From the NCBI GenBank assembly GCA_041488375.1, contig JBGPPD010000001.1:31352-95351 (forward strand): a stretch of 64,000 bases of DNA, read 5' to 3'. Source of the DNA: JAABQT01 sp041488375. Lineage in GTDB: Bacteria; Pseudomonadota; Gammaproteobacteria; Burkholderiales; SG8-39. Positions 8,436-16,401 of the stretch are shown one piece after another. The stretch's first letter is position 1. Each line of letters begins with the position of its first letter. Below the pieces are notes generated by a model. That model worked only from the letters and a program-made list of their open reading frames with translations. It was not told the origin of the DNA and made no database searches. Position numbers and translations under genes: made by a program.

Positions 8436-9259
8436 CAGGCGCGCCTGAGGAGCACTTCCAGCACGAACGCCGTGCCGATGTTCGCCAGCACCACCAGCGC
8501 GAATCCGGCGATGGTCCAGCGCAGCGCCGTGCGGCCGCGCCAACCGTAGAGCCAGCGCCCTGCCAGCAGCCAGCCGAAGGTGAGCCACGACAGCACCGCG
8601 AACACCGTCTCATGGTTGAAGCGCAGGAATTGCCCGAACATGCTGTCGGTCAGGATCATGCCGGTGGCGAGCGTGAGCGTGAGGAACAGGAACGCCACGC
8701 CGATGATCCTGAACAGCGACTGCTCGAGGGTCAGCAGCGGGGGCAGGTGGCCGACTGCGTCGGCGCTCTTGCGGTGCAGGCGGCGCTCGACCAGCGCCAT
8801 CAGCGTCGCATGCAGCAGCGCGATGGTAAACAGGCTGTAGGCGAGCATCGCCAGCAAGAGGTGCATCTTGAATTCGGGCGACGAGGCATAAGCGCCGCTG
8901 GCACGGCCCGGAAACAGCAGCGGCAGCGGCGTGGCGAGCGCCGCCAGGCCGAGCGCGGGCGCCTGGATGCCGTCGAGGCTGAAGAACAGGCTTTCCAGCC
9001 AGTAGAACAGCACCGCGAGCCACAGCATCGTCGAGAGCGCGTGGGCAAAGCCGAAGCGCAGCTCGGGGGTCGCGAACAGGTCGGCGTACAGGAGGAAGCC
9101 GTGCAGCGTAAGCGGCGCGAGGATCGCGGCGCGCTCCCAGGGCCGCAGCCCGGCCGCAGCCGCGGGGTCCATCCGTCCCCGCCAGCGCGTACGCCAGAAG
9201 TGCCACGCCAGCCCGGCATAGCCGGCCGCGCAGAGCGCGTGAATTACAATGTCGGGCAC
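8435..9259 (-). CDS. CcsA-like cytochrome c assembly family membrane protein
   Basis: This is a 274-residue integral membrane protein with about eight hydrophobic segments, in the CcsA/CcmC-like cytochrome assembly family (the YpjD/HemX-like branch). It has conserved histidines near membrane helices (HGFLLYADLF and a distal FNHETVFAVLSWLTFG, with the WLTFGWLLAGRWLYGWRGRTAL ending). The start is GTG at 9259. It lies back to back with ffh, and only 18 bases separate the two start codons. The same divergent pairing is common in proteobacteria. Its 3' end overlaps the CorC-like gene by one base. A direct role in haem or cytochrome assembly is plausible from the family but not proven for this branch. 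Confidence 0.85.
   Translation of the reverse strand: MPDIVIHALCAAGYAGLAWHFWRTRWRGRMDPAAAAGLRPWERAAILAPLTLHGFLLYADLFATPELRFGFAHALSTMLWLAVLFYWLESLFFSLDGIQAPALGLAALATPLPLLFPGRASGAYASSPEFKMHLLLAMLAYSLFTIALLHATLMALVERRLHRKSADAVGHLPPLLTLEQSLFRIIGVAFLFLTLTLATGMILTDSMFGQFLRFNHETVFAVLSWLTFGWLLAGRWLYGWRGRTALRWTIAGFALVVLANIGTAFVLEVLLRRA
9245..9250 (+). promoter_or_regulatory. candidate -10 element for ffh
   Basis: TACAAT matches the sigma-70 -10 consensus at 5 of 6 positions and lies about 28 bases before the ffh GTG. I see no good -35 hexamer. The element sits inside the first codons of the divergent CcsA-like gene, because the two start codons are only 18 bases apart. Confidence 0.35.
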
Positions 9260-9277
9260 ATCTCCAGTTTATCACCC

Positions 9278-10627
9278 GTGCTCGACAACCTGACCACACG
9301 GCTTGGCAGGATCGTCAAGACGATCCGCGGCGAGGCGCGCCTCACCGAGAGCAACATCCAGGAGGCGCTGCGCGAAGTGCGCGTCGCGCTGCTCGAGGCG
9401 GATGTCGCCCTGCCGGTGGTGCGCGAGTTCATCGCCGCGGTCAAGGAGAAAGCGCTCGGCGCCGAGGTGGCGGGCAGCTTGACGCCCGGCCAGGCGCTGG
9501 TTGGCGTGGTGCATGCCGAGCTTACCCGGCTGATGGGCGAGGCGAATGTCGGGCTCGATCTTGCCGTGCAGCCGCCGGCGGTGATCCTGATGGCGGGCCT
9601 GCAGGGCTCGGGCAAGACCACCACCGCGGCGAAGCTCGCGCGCCTGCTGCAGGGACAGAAGAAGAAGGTGCTGCTGGCGTCCTGCGACGTCTACCGCCCC
9701 GCGGCCATCGAGCAACTGCAAACGGTGGCGGCGCAGGCCGGCGCGGATTTCTTCCCCTCCGCGGCGGGCGAGCGGCCGCTGGACATCGCGCGGCGCGCCC
9801 TCGAGCACGCGAAGACGCATTACTACGATGTGCTGATCGTGGACACTGCGGGGCGGCTCGCCATCGACGAACCGATGATGCAGGAAGTCGCCGCCCTGCA
9901 CGCGGCGCTCGCCCCGGTGGAAACGCTGTTCGTGGTGGATGCGATGCAGGGCCAGGACGCCGTCAACGTGGCGCGCGCCTTCGGCGAGCGGCTGCCGCTC
10001 ACCGGCGTGATCCTCACCAAGCTGGACGGGGACGCGCGCGGCGGCGCGGTGCTGTCGGTGCGCCAGGTGACGGGCAAACCGGTCAAGTTCGCCGGCGTGG
10101 GCGAGAAGCTCGATGCGCTGGAGCCTTTCCACCCGGAACGCATGGCCTCGCGCGTGCTCGGCATGGGCGACATCCTGTCGCTGGTCGAGGAGGCCCACAA
10201 GCAGGTGGACCTCGCGCAGGCGCAGCGCGTGGCGGAAAAGATCCGCAAGGGCAAGGGTTTCGATCTCGAGGACTTCAAGCAGCAGATCCAGCAGATGAAC
10301 AAGATGGGCGGGCTGTCCTCGATGCTCGACAAGTTGCCGGCGCAGCTGACGGGCCAGCTGAATCCCGCTCAGCTGCAGGACGGCCGCCAGTTCCGGCGCA
10401 TCGAAGGCATCATCAACGCGATGACGCCCGGCGAGCGCGCCGATCCCGACCTGATCAAGGCGTCGCGCAAGCGGCGCATCGCCGCGGGCGCCGGGGTGGC
10501 GGTGCAGGAGGTCAACCGCCTGCTCAACCAGTTCGAGCAGATACAGAAGATGATGAAGATGATGAAAGGCGGCAATCTGGCGCGCATGATGCGAGGCATG
10601 AAGGGCGTGTTGCCGGGCATGAAATGA
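9278..10627 (+). CDS. ffh: signal recognition particle protein Ffh
   Basis: Ffh binds 4.5S RNA and the signal sequences of nascent membrane proteins and delivers ribosomes to FtsY. The protein has 449 residues from the GTG at 9278: N domain (1-90), NG GTPase with GLQGSGKTT (residues 107-115), DTAGR and TKLDGDARGG motifs, then the methionine-rich M domain (about 330-435) with IQKMMKMMKGG and ARMMRGMKG near the end. The frame is open far upstream but is antisense to the CcsA-like gene there. The conserved N-terminus LDNLTTRLGRIVKTIRGEARL fixes the start. A short gap separates it from the following glycosyltransferase. Confidence 0.97.
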   Translation: MLDNLTTRLGRIVKTIRGEARLTESNIQEALREVRVALLEADVALPVVREFIAAVKEKALGAEVAGSLTPGQALVGVVHAELTRLMGEANVGLDLAVQPPAVILMAGLQGSGKTTTAAKLARLLQGQKKKVLLASCDVYRPAAIEQLQTVAAQAGADFFPSAAGERPLDIARRALEHAKTHYYDVLIVDTAGRLAIDEPMMQEVAALHAALAPVETLFVVDAMQGQDAVNVARAFGERLPLTGVILTKLDGDARGGAVLSVRQVTGKPVKFAGVGEKLDALEPFHPERMASRVLGMGDILSLVEEAHKQVDLAQAQRVAEKIRKGKGFDLEDFKQQIQQMNKMGGLSSMLDKLPAQLTGQLNPAQLQDGRQFRRIEGIINAMTPGERADPDLIKASRKRRIAAGAGVAVQEVNRLLNQFEQIQKMMKMMKGGNLARMMRGMKGVLPGMK

Positions 10628-10667
10628 CGCGCGCCGTCGGCGGGCGGGCCGCGACCCTGGCAGGCGC

Positions 10668-11603
10668 ATGCTTTCGATAGTCGTCAACTTTTTCAACAAC
10701 CGCCGCGAAGCGGCCAATACGCTGCATTCGCTGACGAGCGGCTACCAGCGCGGCGTGGGCGACCTGGAGTACGAAGTCATCGCTTTGGACCACGGTTCGA
10801 CCCTGCCGCTGACCGAGGCCGGCGTGCGCGCGCACGGCCCGCAGTTCCGTTACCGCTACGTTCGCACCGAGGCGGTATCTCCGGCGGCCGCGCTGAACGC
10901 GGCCTGCCGCGATGCCGCCGGCGACCGGCTGCTGATCATGATCGACGGCGCGCACATCCTGTCGCCGGGGGTGCTGCGCCTCGCGCACATCGCGTGGCGC
11001 ACGTTTCTGGCGCCATTCATCGCGACGGTGCCGTTCCATCTGGGCCCCAAGCAGCAGTACGACTCGATGCTCGAAGGCTACAACCAGCAAGTCGAGGATC
11101 GCATGCTGGTCGATTGCCGCTGGCGCGAAGACGGCTACCGATTGTACTCGGTGACCCAGGCATTCTCGGATACCAGCCAAGGCTGGTTCGGCATCCTGTT
11201 CGAGAGCGGATGCTTCGGCATGCGCAAAGCCGATTTTCTCGCCATGGGCGGATTCGACGAGCGGTTCGCGGCGCCCGGCGGCGGGCTGGTGAATCTGGAT
11301 CTGTTCCGGCGCGCACTGCTGAACACGGAACTGCAGTACGTCATGCTGCTCGGCGAGGGCAGCTTCCACCAGTTCCACGGCGGCGTGACCACCAACGTGC
11401 CGCGCGACCGACAGCCGCTGCAGTCGTACCACGAGGAGTACGCGCGAATCCGCGGCGAGCCGTACCGGCGCGTGCCGCGGCCGCCATTTTTTATCGGCGA
11501 GATGCCGCGCGAAATGCGCCACATCGCCAAGTATTCCGCGCTCACCGGTTTCGACCTGTGGGCGGGGGAGGCCGGGGCGCCGCCGGCCACTCCGGCGACT
11601 TGA
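10668..11603 (+). CDS. family 2 (GT-A) glycosyltransferase
   Basis: This is a 311-residue cytoplasmic protein with the GT-A fold pattern of family 2 glycosyltransferases. An N-terminal LSIVVNFFNNRREAANTLHSL is followed by an acidic nucleotide-sugar region (IALDHGS, LLIMIDGAHILSPGVLRLA) and a downstream acceptor region with MGGFDERFAAPGGGLVNLDL. The DxD motif is not canonical: it reads IDGAH, so the metal-binding residues differ from the textbook pattern. The sugar and acceptor are unknown, and no other polysaccharide gene is nearby. The ATG lies about 40 bases after ffh, which may place it in the same transcript. A bidirectional terminator follows the stop. Confidence 0.75.
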   Translation: MLSIVVNFFNNRREAANTLHSLTSGYQRGVGDLEYEVIALDHGSTLPLTEAGVRAHGPQFRYRYVRTEAVSPAAALNAACRDAAGDRLLIMIDGAHILSPGVLRLAHIAWRTFLAPFIATVPFHLGPKQQYDSMLEGYNQQVEDRMLVDCRWREDGYRLYSVTQAFSDTSQGWFGILFESGCFGMRKADFLAMGGFDERFAAPGGGLVNLDLFRRALLNTELQYVMLLGEGSFHQFHGGVTTNVPRDRQPLQSYHEEYARIRGEPYRRVPRPPFFIGEMPREMRHIAKYSALTGFDLWAGEAGAPPATPAT

Positions 11604-11613
11604 CGCACGCACG

Positions 11614-11645
11614 AAAAAAAGCCCGCCATGCGGCGGGCCCTTTCT
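11614..11645. terminator. bidirectional intrinsic terminator
   Basis: A GC-rich hairpin GCCCGCC-ATGC-GGCGGGC (11621-11638) is preceded by seven A residues and followed by a T-rich run. It can therefore end transcription of the glycosyltransferase on the plus strand and of the phasin gene on the minus strand. Confidence 0.85.
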
Positions 11646-11650
11646 TCGTG

Positions 11651-11748
11651 CTACTTCCGTTTCTTCGCGGCCTTACGTGCTGCCGGCCTGCGCTTCGCGC
11701 TAGATAGGGCCTTGCGGCCCGGTTTGGCGCTTAGGCGATCTTTTTTGC
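11651..11748 (-). other. possible -1 frameshift site and lysine/arginine-rich tail of the phasin gene
   Basis: Near the end of the phasin reading frame the coding strand reads gcA AAA AAG, the classical A_AAA_AAG slippery heptamer in exact phase (11746-11740). Zero-frame reading gives KKIA and stops at TAA (11733-11731). A slip of -1 instead gives D-R-L-S-A-K-P-G-R-K and then a tail rich in Lys, Arg, Ala and Pro that ends in KAAKKRK at a TAG (11653-11651), right before the shared terminator. A hairpin with a GNRA loop, GGGCC-GCAA-GGCCC (11720-11707), lies about 19 bases after the slippery site, further than the usual 5-9. This could be programmed frameshifting, a recent frameshift mutation or a sequencing error in the A run. 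Confidence 0.5.
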
Positions 11749-12273
11749 CTTGGCGAGGCCTTTCACGGTCTCGGTCGCGGCGGCGACGTTGGCTTCGGCG
11801 ATTTCGGTCGCCTGCTTGGTCACCTTGGTGAAGTTGTCATAGGCCGAGTTGGCGGCGGCGAGCATCGACTTGATGCCGGCGACGGCGACGTCGGAACCGG
11901 CCGGCGCGTTCTTCACGGCCTTGTCCAGCAGCGCGGTGAAGTTCTCGTTCCAGTCGGCGACGCGCTTCTCGGCGGCCTTCGACAGTTCGGCGTTGGCTTC
12001 GGTCGCCACTTCATAGACGCTCTTCGAGTAGGCAATGGCCTTCTCGATCGCCGGGGTGGCGAAGGCGTTCTGCAGGCTGACGAACTCCTGCACGTCTTTC
12101 GCGCCAAACAGGGCGCGGGTGTTGCTGACACTGTCTTCGAACGCGGTTTTCACGACGTTGGCATTCAGCGTGGCGAGCTTCTCGATCGCTGCGAATTGCG
12201 TCGCGGCGAGAGAGAGCATCGCGTCCACGCTGGCCTTGCCGGCCGCTTGGATCTGCTCGGGGGTCACGTACAT
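11731..12273 (-). CDS. phasin family protein
   Basis: Phasins coat polyhydroxyalkanoate granules and control their size and number. The 180-residue protein is helical, Ala- and Lys-rich and has the Phasin_2 pattern from the N-terminus (YVTPEQIQAAGKASVDAMLSLAATQFAAIEKLATLN) through SNTRALFGAKDVQEFVSLQ to TETVKGLAKAKK. The ATG at 12273 has a strong ribosome-binding site (AAGGAG) and a recognisable promoter upstream. The zero-frame product ends soon after an A_AAA_AAG heptamer; the -1 frame would add a basic tail of about 29 residues (see separate entry). No PHA synthase gene is in the window, so the link to PHA is by family only. Confidence 0.88.
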   Translation of the reverse strand: MYVTPEQIQAAGKASVDAMLSLAATQFAAIEKLATLNANVVKTAFEDSVSNTRALFGAKDVQEFVSLQNAFATPAIEKAIAYSKSVYEVATEANAELSKAAEKRVADWNENFTALLDKAVKNAPAGSDVAVAGIKSMLAAANSAYDNFTKVTKQATEIAEANVAAATETVKGLAKAKKIA

Positions 12274-12348
12274 GGTCTGGCTCCTTGTCTAGGTAAACGA
12301 ATTCGGTTTTGGTCCGTCGGGGCACTTTGGTGCACCGCAACAAATTCA

Positions 12349-12376
12349 AGTGTAGGCTTTTGGCGCTGAATGTCAA
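12349..12376 (-). promoter_or_regulatory. sigma-70-type promoter of the phasin gene
   Basis: On the minus strand a perfect -35 TTGACA (12376-12371) is followed after 16 bases by TACACT (12354-12349), 4 of 6 to the -10 consensus. It lies about 75 bases before the phasin ATG. Confidence 0.6.
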
Positions 12377-12437
12377 ACATATTTTGCAATGCAGCATAAC
12401 TGATTGATAGACTGCGGAATCCTGTAGGGCTCCTAGT

Positions 12438-12485
12438 GGCTTGGTGTTTCAAACACCGTTTCGAACCCTGTCGAAACACCAAGCC
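12438..12485. promoter_or_regulatory. inverted-repeat cluster between phasin and EamA genes (operator candidate)
   Basis: A 13-bp perfect inverted repeat, GGCTTGGTGTTTC (12438-12450) and GAAACACCAAGCC (12473-12485), encloses a second, nested palindrome GGTGTTTCAAACACC (12443-12457). The half-site GGTGTTT/AAACACC thus occurs three times in 48 bases. The nested palindrome has only a one-base centre and cannot fold as an RNA hairpin, so a DNA-binding protein site is more likely. It lies directly upstream of the first EamA gene and about 165 bases from the phasin start. Confidence 0.5.
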
Positions 12486-12518
12486 GGCTGGGAAGGGCGA
12501 CGACGACAATGGGGCCCC

Positions 12519-13409
12519 ATGAGCAACGCGCCCGCCGCCTCCGATCCAGTCAAGAGGGCGGCCTGGATATTCCCCGGATTGTTCGTGGTGCTCTGGAGTA
12601 CTGGCTTCATCGGCGCGAAGTTAGGGCTCCCTTACGCGGAGCCGGCCACGTTCCTGGAAATCCGCTTTGTCGCGGTCCTGGCTGTGCTCCTGCCGCTGTG
12701 CTGGGTGATGCGAGCGCCGTGGGCGCAGACGCGGGCGGAGTTCTGGCACATGGCGTTCGCCGGGGCCCTGATCCAAGGGGGCTACCTCGGCGGTGTGTTC
12801 CTTTCTCTGTCCCACGGCATGCCGGCCGGCGTGTCCTCCCTGATCACGGCGCTGCAGCCGGTCCTGGCGGCGGTGCTGAGCGGCTGGCTCCTGGGCGAGC
12901 GCACCAACAAGCGCCAGTGGCTCGGCCTGGCGCTCGGCATCCTCGGGGTGGCGCTGGTGGTGCGGGAGAAATGGGTCCTGGAAGGCGTGGGCTTTGCCGC
13001 CACGGCGCTGTCCGTGCTGGCGCTGGTCAGCATCAGCCTGGGCGCCATCTGGCAGAAGCGCTACTGCGGGCGGGTCGACTTGCGCACCGGCGCGGCGATC
13101 CAGTTCGCCGCCGGTTTCCTGCTGCTGCTGCCCTATGCCTTGCTGGTCGAGACGCACCAGGTCACCTGGAGCCTCGAATTGCTCGCCGCTATTGCCTGGC
13201 TGGTATTCGCGCTGTCCCTTGGCGCCGTATTCCTGCTGTTCTGGCTGATCCGGCACGGCGCGGCCACCAAGGTGGCTAGCCTGATGTACCTGGTGCCGCC
13301 GTGCACGGCGTTGGTCGCCTGGCCGCTGTTCGGCGAGACCTATACTGCATTCTCCGCCGCCGGCATGGCGCTCGCCATGCTGGCCGTATGGCTGGTGAGC
13401 AAGGGATGA
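12519..13409 (+). CDS. EamA/DMT family transporter (first copy)
   Basis: This is a 296-residue inner-membrane protein of the drug/metabolite transporter superfamily, with ten predicted helices in two EamA repeats (about residues 15-145 and 155-290). Typical motifs are WSTGFIGAKLGLPYAEPATFLEIRF in helix 1-2 and WLLGERTNKRQWLGLALGILGVALVV between helices 4 and 5. The ATG at 12519 (MSNAPAASDP) is preferred over an in-frame ATG at 12441, which would add an uncharacteristic leader lying in the inverted-repeat region. The stop overlaps the ATG of the P450 gene (ATGA). Members of this family export amino acids, metabolites or drugs; the substrate cannot be read here. Confidence 0.88.
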   Translation: MSNAPAASDPVKRAAWIFPGLFVVLWSTGFIGAKLGLPYAEPATFLEIRFVAVLAVLLPLCWVMRAPWAQTRAEFWHMAFAGALIQGGYLGGVFLSLSHGMPAGVSSLITALQPVLAAVLSGWLLGERTNKRQWLGLALGILGVALVVREKWVLEGVGFAATALSVLALVSISLGAIWQKRYCGRVDLRTGAAIQFAAGFLLLLPYALLVETHQVTWSLELLAAIAWLVFALSLGAVFLLFWLIRHGAATKVASLMYLVPPCTALVAWPLFGETYTAFSAAGMALAMLAVWLVSKG

Positions 13410-14617
13410 ATCTCGATTACAAGCCGGACGACCCGGCGTACCTCGCCAATCCGTTCCCGTTGTTTCGACGGATGCAGGACGAGGACCCATGCCACTGGAG
13501 CCCGCGGCTGAAAGCGTGGGTGTTGACGCGATACGAGGACGTGCGCCGCGCCTGCCTGGACCGGGAGATGTCCTCGGACCGCCTGCGGCCGTTTTTTGCC
13601 GCACTGCCGCCCGCGGAGGCGCTGCGCATCGCCGAATTGATGCGCTATCTGACGCTGTGGATGGTGTTCCGTGACGCGCCCGAGCACACGCGCCTGCGCC
13701 GCCTCACCAGCAAGGTGTTTCACGTCAAGTCGATGTACGCGATGCGGCCACGCATCGAGGCGCTGATGCAATGGCTGTTCGAGAGCATCGGTGGCCGCGG
13801 GGAATTCGACTTCATCGGCGATTTTGCCGGGCCGTTGCCGGCGCTGGTGATCATGGACATGCTGGGCGTGCCGCGCGAGGAGCTGGCCAAAGTGAAGCGG
13901 TTGTCCGACGACATGGCGCTGTTCATCGGCAGCTCGCGCATGTCCCCGGGGAAATACGACATCGCCGAGGCCGCGACGCGCGAAATGGCGGAGTTCTTCC
14001 GTGGCATGATCGCCGCGCGCCGCGCCACGCCGGGGGTGGACCTGCTCTCGGAACTGGTGCACCTCGAGGACGCCGGCGACCGCCTGTCGGAGGACGAACT
14101 GGTGGCCACCTGCATCCTGCTGTTGTTCGCGGGGCACGAAACCACCACCAACCATATCGCCAACGGGCTGCTCGGGCTGCTGCGCTTTCCGTCGGAAATG
14201 GCGAAGCTGCGCGCCGATCCCGGGCTGGCCGCCGCCGCGGTCGAGGAACTGCTCCGCTACGATGGCCCGAATGGCGCGCAAGTGCGCATCGTGCAGCAGG
14301 CTCACGAGCTGCACGGCAAGCAGCTCAAGCCGGGCGAGCGCGTCTTCATCCTGCTGAACGCCGCCAACCGCGACCCGCGCGTTTACCACGATCCGGACCG
14401 GGTGGAACTCGCGCGCAACGGGCCGCCGCATCTCGCCTTCGGCTTCGGCTTGCATATTTGCCTGGGCTTCCCGCTCGCCCGCCTGGAGGGCCAGATCGCG
14501 CTGCCGGCGGTGCTGGCGCGCTGGCCCGGGATCGAGCTGGCAGGCGGGCGCCTGGAGTGGCTCAACTCGATGGTGTTCCGCGGCATGACGGCGATGCCGC
14601 TGCGCGTGCGGGCATGA
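13406..14617 (+). CDS. cytochrome P450
   Basis: This is a soluble bacterial P450 of 403 residues, a haem-thiolate monooxygenase that needs external electron donors. The haem-binding loop FGFGLHICLG places the thiolate ligand at Cys352. The I-helix oxygen-activation motif reads LLFAGHETTT (an E-T pair in place of the more common D-T), and the K-helix ExxR is ELLR within VEELLRYDGPN. The ATG overlaps the preceding EamA stop and the stop overlaps the second EamA gene, both as ATGA. All three are therefore probably one coupled operon. No ferredoxin or ferredoxin reductase is adjacent, so the electron donor must come from elsewhere. The substrate is unknown. Confidence 0.93.
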   Translation: MNLDYKPDDPAYLANPFPLFRRMQDEDPCHWSPRLKAWVLTRYEDVRRACLDREMSSDRLRPFFAALPPAEALRIAELMRYLTLWMVFRDAPEHTRLRRLTSKVFHVKSMYAMRPRIEALMQWLFESIGGRGEFDFIGDFAGPLPALVIMDMLGVPREELAKVKRLSDDMALFIGSSRMSPGKYDIAEAATREMAEFFRGMIAARRATPGVDLLSELVHLEDAGDRLSEDELVATCILLLFAGHETTTNHIANGLLGLLRFPSEMAKLRADPGLAAAAVEELLRYDGPNGAQVRIVQQAHELHGKQLKPGERVFILLNAANRDPRVYHDPDRVELARNGPPHLAFGFGLHICLGFPLARLEGQIALPAVLARWPGIELAGGRLEWLNSMVFRGMTAMPLRVRA

Positions 14618-15510
14618 GCGCGCGGCGGGGCGAGCATCTGCCGCGCAGCCTGTGGTGGGTGCTGATCGGCATCACCCTGGTCTGGGGGTTCAACTGGACG
14701 GCGATGAAGGTCGCGATCTCGGAAATCGCGCCGTTCACGTTCCGTACGTGCTGCCTGGCCGCCGGCTCGGGGGTGCTGTTCGCGGCGTTGCGCGCGAGCG
14801 GTCAGCCGCTCGCCATCCCGCGCGACCAGTGGAGGCGCCTCGTGCTGATCGCCTTCTTCAGCATTACCTGCTGGAACGTGCTGGTGGTGTTTGGCCTGCG
14901 GCTGATCCCCTCGGGGCGCGCGGCGATCCTCGCCTACACCATGCCGGCGCTGGCCATCCCGCTGTCGGTCTGGCTGCTCAGGGAGCCCATGAACGGCAGG
15001 AAACTACTGGGCCTCGCGCTCGGCTTGGGCGGCATGGCTCTGCTGCTGTTCGAGGAATTCGCCAAACTCGCCGGCGCGCCGCTGGGCGCCTTGCTGGTCC
15101 TGGGCGCGGCCTCCACCTGGGCACTCGGCACGGTATTGCAGAAGAAATTTCCGGTGCGGGCGCCAGTGGCTGCGCTGACGGCCTGGATGATGCTGCTGGG
15201 CGGCGTGCCGATCTATCTCGGTGCGCTGCTGTTCGAGGACTTCACTGCCCTGCGGCAGGTAAGCCTGTGGCCGGCGCTGGCGGTGCTGTACAACGTCCTG
15301 TTTTCGTTCGCGTGGGCGCATTGGGCCTGGATCAAGCTTGCCACCTCGGTGTCGGTGACCACCTTTTCGCTGGCCATGCTGATGACGCCGGTGGTCGGCG
15401 TGTTCTCCGGCATGCTGTTCCTGGGCGAGCGGCCGGGATGGCCCGAGTTCGGTGCGCTGGGGCTGGTCCTGGCGTCGCTTGCGACGGTGGTGATTCCGGT
15501 CAGGAAGTAG
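14614..15510 (+). CDS. EamA/DMT family transporter (second copy)
   Basis: This is a second 298-residue DMT-superfamily protein with ten predicted helices. The N-terminal repeat contains WWVLIGITLVWGFNWTAMKVAI and SGRAAILAYTMPALAIPLSVWLL; the C-terminal repeat contains LATSVSVTTFSLAMLMTPVVGVFSG and ends in FLGERPGWPEFGALGLVLASLATVV. It differs clearly from the first EamA gene, so the two are not a recent duplication. The ATG overlaps the P450 stop (ATGA). The 3' end overlaps the convergent gluQ gene by 11 bases, and I see no terminator in between. Placement around a P450 suggests export or uptake of the enzyme's substrate or product, which is inference. Confidence 0.88.
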   Translation: MSARRGEHLPRSLWWVLIGITLVWGFNWTAMKVAISEIAPFTFRTCCLAAGSGVLFAALRASGQPLAIPRDQWRRLVLIAFFSITCWNVLVVFGLRLIPSGRAAILAYTMPALAIPLSVWLLREPMNGRKLLGLALGLGGMALLLFEEFAKLAGAPLGALLVLGAASTWALGTVLQKKFPVRAPVAALTAWMMLLGGVPIYLGALLFEDFTALRQVSLWPALAVLYNVLFSFAWAHWAWIKLATSVSVTTFSLAMLMTPVVGVFSGMLFLGERPGWPEFGALGLVLASLATVVIPVRK

Positions 15511-16348
15511 GGGCTGCCAGAGTGCGTGCGCGTGGTACCCGTTCAAGCTCCCAGCCGTCCTCGTCCTGCCCGAGGAAGCGCCGGGCGCGCGCCAGTTCGC
15601 GCTTCGGATCCGACAGGTCGAGCGCCCGTGCGCCGGTCTGCTTGGACAATTTCTCGCCTGCGTCGTTGACCGCGACCGGCAGGTGGGCGTAGCGCGGCGT
15701 GGGTGCACCGAGGATGCGCTGCAAGTGAATCTGGCGCGCGGTCGAATCGAGCAGGTCGGCGCCGCGCACCACGTCGGTCACGCCCTGGTCGAGATCGTCC
15801 AGCACGACGGCGAGCTGGTAGGCGAAGATGCCGTCGGCGCGCAGCAATACGAAGTCACCGACCTCCTTCTCGACGCGTTGCTCGATCCTTCCCTGGACGC
15901 GGTCGACGAAACCGATGGGTGTGGCATGCGTGCGCAGGCGCACCGCGCGCGCGCTCTTGCCCGCGGCGAGCCCGTGGCGGCAGGTGCCCGGATAGATGCG
16001 CGAGCCGTCGATGGCCAGCGCCGAGTCTTCCAGCTCCTTGCGGGTGCAGCCGCAGCCGTAGGCGAAGCCGCGGCTCGCGAGGTCCTCGATCGCTGCTGCG
16101 TAGCGCCCGACGCGGGCGCTTTGCCGCAGGACCGGCCCGTCCCATTCGAAGCCGAGCAGTTCCAATGCGCGCAGGATCTGGTCGGCGGCGCCCGGCTCCT
16201 CCCGCGGCGCGTCGAGGTCCTCGATGCGCAACAGCCACTTGCCTCCTGCGGCCTTGGCCTCCATATAGCTGGCAAGCGCCGCGACCAGCGAACCGAGGTG
16301 CAAAGGCCCTGTCGGCGATGGGGCGAAGCGGCCCGCGTAAGCGCTCAT
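15500..16348 (-). CDS. gluQ: glutamyl-Q tRNA(Asp) synthetase
   Basis: GluQRS is a truncated relative of glutamyl-tRNA synthetase that attaches glutamate to the queuosine base at position 34 of tRNA(Asp). The 282-residue product lacks the anticodon-binding domain, as expected. It begins with YAGRFAPSPTGPLHLGSLVAA (HIGH-type motif HLGS), has the zinc region YGCGCTRKELED with a later PGTC, and a KLSKQ motif near the C-terminus that corresponds to KMSKS. The ATG at 16348 is preferred over an upstream in-frame ATG, which adds 20 atypical residues. It faces the EamA operon and overlaps it by 11 bases at the 3' end. Confidence 0.93.
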   Translation of the reverse strand: MSAYAGRFAPSPTGPLHLGSLVAALASYMEAKAAGGKWLLRIEDLDAPREEPGAADQILRALELLGFEWDGPVLRQSARVGRYAAAIEDLASRGFAYGCGCTRKELEDSALAIDGSRIYPGTCRHGLAAGKSARAVRLRTHATPIGFVDRVQGRIEQRVEKEVGDFVLLRADGIFAYQLAVVLDDLDQGVTDVVRGADLLDSTARQIHLQRILGAPTPRYAHLPVAVNDAGEKLSKQTGARALDLSDPKRELARARRFLGQDEDGWELERVPRARTLAAPTS

Positions 16349-16401
16349 GCGGACTAGGTTACACTGCGCCGGAGATCGGAAATTGCAGAGGAAGGCGGTC
16401 C

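Noticed and set aside
8612..9277. Upstream extension of the ffh frame by about 220 codons
   Set aside because: It is antisense to the CcsA-like gene and lacks conservation. The Ffh N-terminus is fixed by its conserved start.
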